From: Candidatus Saccharimonadota bacterium
GTDB lineage: Bacteria > Patescibacteriota > Saccharimonadia > Saccharimonadales > UBA4665
NCBI GenBank assembly: GCA_028289265.1
Contig: JAQGGU010000035.1
Location: forward strand, 1 to 7,210
DNA: 7,210 nt
Reading direction: 5' to 3'
Shown here: piece by piece, positions 1 to 4,841 of the stretch
Position numbering within the stretch: position 1 is the first letter of the stretch
Layout of the letters: every line of letters begins with the position of its first letter
The notes under the pieces: model-generated
The model's database searches: none
The model's input: only the letters and a program-made list of their open reading frames with translations
What the model was told of the DNA's origin: nothing
Position numbers and translations under genes: made by a program

Positions 1-2
1 CG

Positions 3-65
3 AAGACCCTCGAAGAACATGAATCGTTGACTAATCAGTACTGTAAAAAGCTCTGCAGTATATAG
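3..65 (+). CDS. possible 3' end of an upstream gene (partial)
   Basis: Reading frame 3 is open from the window edge for 20 codons and stops at TAG 63-65. The other two forward frames stop within the first 30 bases. The residues (KTLEEHESLTNQYCKKLCSI) are charged and could be the C-terminal tail of an upstream protein, and the good promoter that follows at 96-123 fits a gene ending here. Twenty codons is short enough to be open by chance, and no family is recognisable. Confidence 0.25.
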   Translation, partial: KTLEEHESLTNQYCKKLCSI

Positions 66-95
66 CTCAAACACGCCTCGAGAAGGCTTAAAATG

Positions 96-123
96 TTGAA
101 AATTAGACTATTTTTGCTACAAT
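96..123 (+). promoter_or_regulatory. sigma70-type promoter of the LysM-CHAP gene
   Basis: A -35 box TTGAAA (96-101; 5 of 6 consensus bases) is followed after 16 bp by a -10 box TACAAT (118-123; 5 of 6). The -10 is preceded by TGC, making it an extended -10 element. The predicted transcription start is near base 130, exactly where the first strong hairpin of the leader begins. This is the best-formed promoter in the window. Confidence 0.7.
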
Positions 124-129
124 ATGAGG

Positions 130-250
130 GTAGCAAGGCAGGGTGAAAAGAATAAGCACCCCTGTAGCTACACTTTTGGTGGTTTAAAAGTTACTAAATC
201 AGACAATTAACTCTAGCAAAAGTGTGGCCCGAGACTAGCGGCCAGGAGAA
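130..250 (+). promoter_or_regulatory. structured 5' leader RNA ahead of the LysM-CHAP gene
   Basis: Four potential helices lie in order between the predicted transcript start and the ribosome binding site. Helix A pairs GTAGC (130-134) with GCTAC (167-171) and continues, past a small internal loop, as CAGGGTG (139-145) with CACCCCTG (157-164; one bulged C). Helix B pairs ACACTTTTG (170-178) with CAAAAGTGT (217-225), 9 bp perfect, sharing two bases with helix A. Inside it AGTTA (189-193) can pair with TAACT (208-212). Helix D pairs TGGCC (225-229) with GGCCA (240-244) and touches the first base of the Shine-Dalgarno at 244-250. The arrangement suggests a regulatory leader such as a riboswitch or protein-binding RNA. 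I cannot match it to a known class. It could also simply be a stabilising 5' hairpin plus chance pairings. Confidence 0.4.
244..250 (+). promoter_or_regulatory. strong Shine-Dalgarno with no canonical start at the right distance
   Basis: AGGAGAA is the strongest ribosome-binding sequence in the window. Allowing the usual 5-10 nt spacing, the in-frame codons downstream are ATT (255) and AGT (258). There is no ATG, GTG or TTG in any frame in that interval. The in-frame GTG at 222 is upstream of it and the first ATG, at 291, is about 40 nt downstream. Initiation at ATT, as known for infC, is therefore conceivable. Confidence 0.5.
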
Positions 251-290
251 TCATATTAGTAGTTTACGTTCCCAGACCATTCGGTCTCGA

Positions 291-1379
291 ATGCCTTTAG
301 ACGCAGTACAATCCAGTGCTGTGTATCAAAAACTCGATAAGAAGTTGCACCGTAAGACAACGCGTAAGCGTGCTGTACGTTATGGTATCTTGGGTATAAA
401 TGCCCTCTTACTATTCGGTGTGCTTGCCTTTGTGCTCGTCGGCCAGCGCTCCGGTAATGCCAGTCCCGAAACAGTTCTCAGTGCTGCGCATGTCTCAGAC
501 GATGTCGCCAACCCTCTTGACCAGGTATCATCTGCCGATATTGCCCTCAATGTCGCTCGTATGAGTGGCCTACAGGAAGGTCCGAAGATTGCTGAAAGGG
601 CTGATTCTGTTGATATTGAACTTTCATTGCCCCCAGCGAGCGCCAGCATCGTAGCCAAGCCGCAGGTGATCGCCACTGCTCTTAAGAGCAAGAAGGACAT
701 CCAGAAGTATGTAACAGTCGCTGGCGACACGGTTACCACCCTTGCCACGAAGTTTGGTGTTACCTCAGATAGTATCCGTTGGTCGAATGATCTTCAGACT
801 AATACGCTGAATGTTGGTGTGACACTGTATATACCCCCGGTAACTGGTATTGTTTATACCGTCAAAGCCGGTGACACGCCAGACACATTGGCTGGTAAGT
901 TCAAAGCGGACAAAGACCAGATAGTTGGTGCTAATGATGCCGAGCTCGCACCGCTTAAAGTTGGTGAGCGCGTCCTCATACCAAATGGTACCGTACAGGC
1001 ACCTGTCGTTAATACGCGTGTTGCAAATGCTGGTTTTGGATGGGGTTCAGGTCCAGTCTATGGTAACAATTCGTACACTTATGGGTATTGCACCTGGTAC
1101 GTGGCCAATAAGATCACTGTCCCTAATAACTGGGGCAATGCTAACACGTGGGACAACCGTGCCGCGCTCAGTGGCTGGGTAGTAAGTTCTATCCCACGAG
1201 CCGGTGCTGTCGGACAGACTGACCGTGGTTCGGAAGGCCATGTGGGGGTCGTTGAGGCCGTATCTCCCGACGGAACACAGATCAAGTACTCTGACATGAA
1301 CGGTTTAGCTGGATGGGGCCGTGCGGGATATTCTGACTGGGTATCAGCCTCTAAGTTCGAGCACTACATTTACCAATAG
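291..1379 (+). CDS. membrane-anchored LysM-CHAP peptidoglycan hydrolase
   Basis: This is a probable cell-wall amidase or endopeptidase, held in the membrane with its catalytic part outside. Numbered from ATG 291 (362 aa), it has a very basic N-terminal tail, one hydrophobic segment (about 28-51) acting as an uncleaved anchor, and a low-complexity linker. Two LysM carbohydrate-binding domains follow (about 139-182 and 188-231; each has the GDT turn and a closing YIPP or LIPNG). The C-terminal CHAP domain (about 245-362) has catalytic Cys267 in YGYCTWYVANK, His317 in GHVGVVE and Asn337 in SDMNG. LysM binds N-acetylglucosamine-containing glycan, and CHAP cleaves peptide or amide bonds of the stem peptide. 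The roles inferred are septum or wall remodelling, or action on a neighbouring cell's wall if the organism is an episymbiont. The start is uncertain: the frame stays open back to GTG 222 (385 aa), and the best Shine-Dalgarno (244-250) points to about 255 (ATT), whereas ATG 291 has no convincing binding site. The stop is TAG. The family call is firm; substrate and cleaved bond are not known. Confidence 0.9.
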   Translation: MPLDAVQSSAVYQKLDKKLHRKTTRKRAVRYGILGINALLLFGVLAFVLVGQRSGNASPETVLSAAHVSDDVANPLDQVSSADIALNVARMSGLQEGPKIAERADSVDIELSLPPASASIVAKPQVIATALKSKKDIQKYVTVAGDTVTTLATKFGVTSDSIRWSNDLQTNTLNVGVTLYIPPVTGIVYTVKAGDTPDTLAGKFKADKDQIVGANDAELAPLKVGERVLIPNGTVQAPVVNTRVANAGFGWGSGPVYGNNSYTYGYCTWYVANKITVPNNWGNANTWDNRAALSGWVVSSIPRAGAVGQTDRGSEGHVGVVEAVSPDGTQIKYSDMNGLAGWGRAGYSDWVSASKFEHYIYQ

Positions 1380-1387
1380 TTACGCGC

Positions 1388-1404
1388 TATGCTCCGCATA
1401 TTTT
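1388..1404 (+). terminator. weak intrinsic terminator after the LysM-CHAP gene
   Basis: TATGC (1388-1392) and GCATA (1396-1400) can form a 5-bp stem with a TCC loop, followed directly by TTTT (1401-1404), nine bases after the stop codon. The stem is short and only moderately GC-rich and the U-tract is brief, so it is a weak candidate. Its position is right, and the following gene lies almost 200 bp away. Confidence 0.35.
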
Positions 1405-1575
1405 AAGTGTAGCTATCAACGCCGAGGTACAGCTGTATAGTGAATCAGTTCCAGGCTGCCTATAGTCGCATACGTAGTCGTATTGCACTTCAGTACGGAG
1501 TTTTATGTCGAAAACTGGGATACTACTTGTAATGGATTAGGCGAATCAGGCAAAAAATTTTATAATAAGGAAGAC
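1405..1575 (+). other. intergenic region before obg with small palindromes
   Basis: This gap holds a perfect 10-bp palindrome TACAGCTGTA (1428-1437). It also holds a hairpin with ATACG (1470-1474) pairing to CGTAT (1479-1483), extendable by GC/GC across one bulged T. TATAGT, a possible -10 box, occurs at 1436-1441 and 1461-1466, neither with a convincing -35 box. The obg reading frame stays open back to ATG 1483. However, those 31 codons encode residues absent from Obg proteins, and the ribosome-binding sequence sits before 1576, so I treat them as non-coding. No tRNA or recognisable RNA family was found. Confidence 0.4.
1561..1573 (+). promoter_or_regulatory. obg translation signal overlapping a perfect -10 hexamer
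   Basis: AAGGAAG (1567-1573) lies immediately before ATG 1576 and decides the start, although its spacing is short. It directly abuts TATAAT (1561-1566), a perfect -10 hexamer but with no good -35 box or TGn extension. If that hexamer is a real promoter, transcription would begin about 1573, almost at the start codon, and the Shine-Dalgarno-like bases would not be in that mRNA. Confidence 0.45.
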
Positions 1576-2853
1576 ATGAATTTTATTGATAAGACAAAAG
1601 TTATTATTCGGGCAGGGGCTGGCGGTGACGGCAAGCTCAGTTTTCGTCAGGAAAAATTTATTTCCAAGGGCGGTCCTGATGGTGGAGACGGCGGGCATGG
1701 CGGCAATGTGGTGTTCGCTGCGTCGAGAAACCAAAACACGCTTGCGGCCTTTCGCTACCAGCGTGAATTGACGGCAGAGCCAGGACAATCAGGTGGCAAA
1801 AATAAGCGGCACGGTAGAAACGGTAAGGATCTCATTGTCCCTGTACCCGTCGGCACGGTCGTGAGTACTCTGGATGGCCAAGAACTTGCCGACCTTACGC
1901 ACGACGGCCAAACAGTTGTGATTGCTAAGGGCGGAAAGGGCGGTTTTGGTAATGCTCACTTTGTCAGCTCCCGCCGGCAGGCACCGGGATTTGCCGAGAA
2001 GGGCGAGCCGGGCGCAGAGCTGGATGCCGCCTTGGAACTCAAGATGATTGCTGATGTTGGCCTAGTTGGCATGCCGAATGCCGGCAAGTCGACGCTACTT
2101 GCCCGCACGAGCAACGCGCAGCCGGAGATTGCAAATTATCCTTTTACTACTCTCAGACCAAACCTTGGCATGGTTGATATTGATAAAGAATCGAGCCTGC
2201 TGTTTGCCGATATCCCAGGGCTTATTGAAGGGGCGGCCGAAGGTAAGGGTCTTGGACATGAATTTTTGCGCCACATCGAGCGCACTGCGGTCATCCTACA
2301 CCTTATCGACGCCTACAATGATAGCGTTGTCGAAGCGTATACAACCATCCAGAACGAGCTAAAAGCCTATGACGTCGATCTCAGCAGCCGCCCACAGATA
2401 GTGGTACTCAACAAAATCGATGGACTCGATGCTGACATAGTCGCTGACCTGGCCGACCAGCTCAAAAAAGTACTGCCCGACGCCACTCCGGTATACGCCA
2501 TTTCGGCTGTCAGCGGACAAGGCATTCGCGAACTCCTCTACGCCGTGCGGGCTATCGTGACAGAGCAGCGCAAGGCAGTCGAGCTAGAAGTGCCTGAAGA
2601 AGACGCCATTCCCGTACTGCGGCTTACTGATGACACCGCTGCCTGGATGGTCACGCCGACCGACGAAGGCTTCATGGTAACAGGCACCAAGATCGAACAG
2701 TTCGCGTCCCGTACTGACTTTAAGAATGAAGAGGCCGTACAGCGCCTTCGTGACATCATGAAAAAGATGGGTATTTTGCATCAGCTAGTACGCAAGGGAA
2801 TCGAACCGGGGCAGAATATTATCATCGCCAATAAGGGCACGCTGGTTTATTAA
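1576..2853 (+). CDS. obg: GTPase Obg (CgtA), ribosome assembly
   Basis: Obg is an essential GTP-binding protein that binds the 50S subunit late in assembly and links growth to stress signals. Starting at ATG 1576 the protein is 425 aa, normal for forms carrying the OCT extension. The glycine-rich Obg fold covers about residues 1-158 (MNFIDKTKVIIRAGAGGDG onward). The G domain follows with the P-loop GMPNAGKST at 165-173, switch I NYPFTT at 187-192, DIPG (G3) at 212-215 followed by the diagnostic GLIEGAAEGKGLG, NKID (G4) at 279-282, and SAV (G5) at about 310-312. The C-terminal OCT domain occupies roughly 345-420 (WMVTPTDEGFMVTGTKIEQF and MKKMGILHQL). All nucleotide-binding motifs are intact. 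A longer reading from ATG 1483 adds 31 residues before the universal MxFxDxxxxxxxAGxGG start and is unlikely. sbcB follows 36 bp downstream on the same strand with its own possible promoter, so co-transcription is possible but not required. Confidence 0.97.
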   Translation: MNFIDKTKVIIRAGAGGDGKLSFRQEKFISKGGPDGGDGGHGGNVVFAASRNQNTLAAFRYQRELTAEPGQSGGKNKRHGRNGKDLIVPVPVGTVVSTLDGQELADLTHDGQTVVIAKGGKGGFGNAHFVSSRRQAPGFAEKGEPGAELDAALELKMIADVGLVGMPNAGKSTLLARTSNAQPEIANYPFTTLRPNLGMVDIDKESSLLFADIPGLIEGAAEGKGLGHEFLRHIERTAVILHLIDAYNDSVVEAYTTIQNELKAYDVDLSSRPQIVVLNKIDGLDADIVADLADQLKKVLPDATPVYAISAVSGQGIRELLYAVRAIVTEQRKAVELEVPEEDAIPVLRLTDDTAAWMVTPTDEGFMVTGTKIEQFASRTDFKNEEAVQRLRDIMKKMGILHQLVRKGIEPGQNIIIANKGTLVY

Positions 2854-2870
2854 TCCTACAAATAATTAAA

Positions 2871-2886
2871 TGGTACACTGGTACTA
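2871..2886 (+). promoter_or_regulatory. extended -10 promoter for sbcB, possibly giving a leaderless mRNA
   Basis: TGG followed by TACACT (2874-2879) matches the extended -10 form TGnTAnnnT. The expected start of transcription is about 2886-2887, only 3-4 nt before ATG 2890. No Shine-Dalgarno sequence precedes that ATG. The hexanucleotide TGGTAC is repeated 8 bp later (2871-2876 and 2879-2884). A -35 box is not evident (TAATCC lies 17 bp upstream), which extended -10 promoters tolerate. Confidence 0.45.
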
Positions 2887-2889
2887 ACT

Positions 2890-4320
2890 ATGAGTGCCAG
2901 TTTCTTTTTTTATGATCTCGAGACGTCTGGTACGGACAGTATGCGCGACCGTATCATGCAGTTTGCCGGGCAACGTACTGATATGGACCTAAACCCGATT
3001 GGCGAGCCAATCAACCTTATGGTGGCGCTAACTGATGAAGTATTGCCCGAGCCAGCCGCCATTATGGTGACGGGTATCACGCCACAAAAGACCAAAGACG
3101 AAGGTTATACAGAAGCGCAATTTTTAAAGATTTTTTACGAAGAAGTCCTACTGCCCGATACAATTATTATCGGATATAACAACATTAAGTTTGATGACAA
3201 GTTCATGCAGTGCACGCTGTACCGTAATATGTACGATGCCTATGAGTGGCAGTTGCAAGAGGGAAGGTCGCGCTGGGATTTCCTCGATATCGTACGGCTG
3301 ACCCGGGCACTTAGGCCTGATGGCATCAACTGGCCATTCGATGAAAATGGCGTACCAAGTAACCGTCTGGAGCACCTCAGTGCCGCCAATGGGCTCAAGC
3401 ACGAGCATGCCCATGATGCGCTCAGTGACGTCTACGCGCTCATTGGTGTCGCAAAGATCATCAAGGAAAAGCAGCCGAAGTTGTATGATTACTTGCTCAA
3501 AAAGCGTAACAAGACTGAGGTACTTGAAGTAACGGGTGACCACAATCAATCATTTCCCGGCAAACCCTTTGTCCATACTTCCTATACCTATCCCAAAGAG
3601 CTGATGCATACGTCCGTGGTCAGCGCTATTGGCCAGGGGCCGTATAAGGGCACCTTCTACGTTTTTGACCTTCGCTATGATCCGACACCCTGGATTGCCA
3701 TGAACGCCGAAGAACTGAAGAAACATTGCCAAAAAACAGCCGACGAGCGAGAGGACGGCCACCAATTTATTCCGGTAAGAGAACTCAAGTGCAATCAGTG
3801 CCCGGCTGTTGCGCCTTTGAGTGTCCTGCAAGCAGATGCGTCGGCCCAGGAGAGGATTGGCATTGATCTTGGACTGGTGAGCCGGCATATGAAAATATTG
3901 CAGCAGCACCCGGACTTTATTAAAAGAGTCCAGCAGGCGCTCAGGCGGGAATTTGAAAAAGATTCCGACCCGGAGTGCCAGCTGTACGATGGCTTTATAC
4001 CTGATGGCGATAAAGCAAAAATGGCAGTGGTGCGAGCTGCCGGTGCAGAGCAGCTGCGAGGATTTGATCCAGGCTTTTCAGACAAAAGGCTGCACCAGAT
4101 GCTAGTGCGCTATAAGGCGCGTAACTACCCCTCAAGTCTGACTGATACTGAACGAGCGGAGTGGGAAGCCTATAGGGCAGAACGGTTACGCAGAGGGCTT
4201 CCGCATTTTATCGAAGAACTACACAAAGCCGCCAAAATACATACCGGTTCGGATGCTCAGTACACACTAGAAGAACTGCGCTTGTATGCCGAATCTATCA
4301 TGCCGGCACCGGAAGATTAG
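2890..4320 (+). CDS. sbcB: exonuclease I, 3'-5' single-strand DNA exonuclease
   Basis: Exonuclease I degrades single-stranded DNA processively from 3' ends and acts in recombination, mismatch repair and clearing of displaced strands. The 476-aa protein matches the 475-aa Escherichia coli enzyme along its whole length. The DEDDh exonuclease domain fills about the first 195 residues: Asp9 and Glu11 in FYDLETSGTD, Asp102 in GYNNIKFDDKFM, and His175 and Asp180 in HEHAHDALSD. The gaps between these residues (93, 73 and 5) equal those recalled for E. coli D15, D108, H181 and D186, so the active site is intact. The SH3-like and helical C-terminal region is also recognisable: LKCNQCPAVAPL (299-310), LYDGFIPDGDKAKM (365-378) and RYKARNYPSSL (407-417) have close E. 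coli counterparts. ATG 2890 has no Shine-Dalgarno but fits the family start. The gene ends TAG and overlaps the convergent membrane-protein gene by 4 bp. Obg upstream is not a known functional partner; uvrA nearby is also a repair gene. Confidence 0.95.
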   Translation: MSASFFFYDLETSGTDSMRDRIMQFAGQRTDMDLNPIGEPINLMVALTDEVLPEPAAIMVTGITPQKTKDEGYTEAQFLKIFYEEVLLPDTIIIGYNNIKFDDKFMQCTLYRNMYDAYEWQLQEGRSRWDFLDIVRLTRALRPDGINWPFDENGVPSNRLEHLSAANGLKHEHAHDALSDVYALIGVAKIIKEKQPKLYDYLLKKRNKTEVLEVTGDHNQSFPGKPFVHTSYTYPKELMHTSVVSAIGQGPYKGTFYVFDLRYDPTPWIAMNAEELKKHCQKTADEREDGHQFIPVRELKCNQCPAVAPLSVLQADASAQERIGIDLGLVSRHMKILQQHPDFIKRVQQALRREFEKDSDPECQLYDGFIPDGDKAKMAVVRAAGAEQLRGFDPGFSDKRLHQMLVRYKARNYPSSLTDTERAEWEAYRAERLRRGLPHFIEELHKAAKIHTGSDAQYTLEELRLYAESIMPAPED

Positions 4321-4721
4321 CGACGGAGAAGCTTGGCTTTTAGTGTGATAGCCCGGTCCCGGTTGATGCCTGCGATAAGCAGCGCGATAAAGAACAGTGC
4401 TATCGCCAGGCTGATTTGCCAAAGGGCTGCATGGCGCCATGCCAGTACGCCGACAAGGATGAGTAGTAGTACGACAACGAGGTCGTAGAGTATTTGTATG
4501 TACTGGTTCTGTGGGAACAGTACTTTTATGGCCTTGCCGCCATTCTCCTGTAAATATTCCCTAAGGTCCTTAGCCCATTTATTGTTGATAGACAGAAGTC
4601 CGAGGCCAGCCAGTACCAGCGGGATGCCGCCGGGTCCGGGTAGCCATCCAGATGCAATACCAAGCAGTATTAGTAAATAGCCGCCAATGTCTGTGAGTAT
4701 TCGTTTGGTCTTTTCTTTCAT
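4317..4721 (-). CDS. small integral membrane protein with a PGPGG motif (PGPGW-like family)
   Basis: This is a 134-residue inner-membrane protein of unknown function. A short basic cytoplasmic start (MKEKTKR) leads into a hydrophobic hairpin around residues 12-45 broken by LPGPGGIPLVLAGLGLLS. That motif resembles the PGPGW putative transmembrane family, but here Gly replaces the final Trp. A charged amphipathic stretch (46-77) follows, then two further membrane spans (about 80-96 and 100-118) and a basic tail. I prefer ATG 4721: a weak AGG lies 4 nt upstream, and a TACAAT -10-like box (minus strand, 4737-4732) lies 10 nt upstream. A TTG start at 4745 would add eight residues of no evident value. 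Its stop codon overlaps that of sbcB tail to tail by 4 bp, leaving no room for an ordinary terminator. It is divergent from uvrA. The membrane assignment is clear; the role is not known. Confidence 0.8.
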   Translation of the reverse strand: MKEKTKRILTDIGGYLLILLGIASGWLPGPGGIPLVLAGLGLLSINNKWAKDLREYLQENGGKAIKVLFPQNQYIQILYDLVVVLLLILVGVLAWRHAALWQISLAIALFFIALLIAGINRDRAITLKAKLLRR

Positions 4722-4731
4722 TATGCCTGCA

Positions 4732-4737
4732 ATTGTA
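4732..4737 (-). promoter_or_regulatory. -10-like box of the PGPGG membrane-protein gene
   Basis: On the minus strand TACAAT ends 10 nt before ATG 4721, which would put the transcript start within a few bases of the start codon. No good -35 box is present 16-18 bp upstream. A second hexamer, TATAGT (minus strand, 4762-4757), could serve instead and would give a leader of about 28 nt. Confidence 0.3.
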
Positions 4738-4788
4738 GGCCACAATGCTGAAAGTTACTATAAGATACTTGACCTGGGCGAGCGGGGC

Positions 4789-4833
4789 TGGAAAAATCCG
4801 CGAATTCTGTGTATAATACATCAGCTTAAGGGG
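4789..4833 (+). promoter_or_regulatory. uvrA promoter and ribosome binding site
   Basis: A perfect -10 hexamer TATAAT (4812-4817) has TGGAAA (4789-4794; 4 of 6 consensus bases) exactly 17 bp upstream. Transcription would start near 4824, giving a leader of about 18 nt that includes AAGGGG (4828-4833), 8 nt before ATG 4842. The -10 box sits inside the imperfect dyad TGTAT-A-ATACA (4810-4820), which could be an operator, although any AT-rich -10 tends to look palindromic. Confidence 0.65.
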
Positions 4834-4841
4834 TACATCAC

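Noticed and set aside
75..87. GCCT-CGAGA-AGGC hairpin as terminator of an upstream gene
   Set aside because: The stem is only 4 bp and is followed by TTAAAATG rather than a U-run, so support is insufficient.
130..250. Assignment of the leader to the ydaO (c-di-AMP) riboswitch
   Set aside because: GGGTGAA and a downstream TTAACTC stretch are faintly similar to ydaO core elements, but the order and the remaining conserved positions could not be matched by eye. It is left as an unclassified structured leader.
1483..1575. 31-codon N-terminal extension of Obg starting at ATG 1483
   Set aside because: The Obg fold universally begins at the MxFxDxxxxxxxAGxGG segment encoded from 1576, and the ribosome-binding sequence is directly before 1576. 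The extension has no family resemblance.
3148..3549. 133-codon minus-strand reading frame inside sbcB
   Set aside because: It lies wholly within the conserved exonuclease I sequence on the opposite strand, has no family resemblance and is a shadow of the real gene.
4769..4774. TTGACC as the -35 box of uvrA
   Set aside because: It is 37 bp from the perfect TATAAT at 4812. The hexamer at the correct 17-bp distance from it is only AAAAAT. TGGAAA at 4789 fits better.
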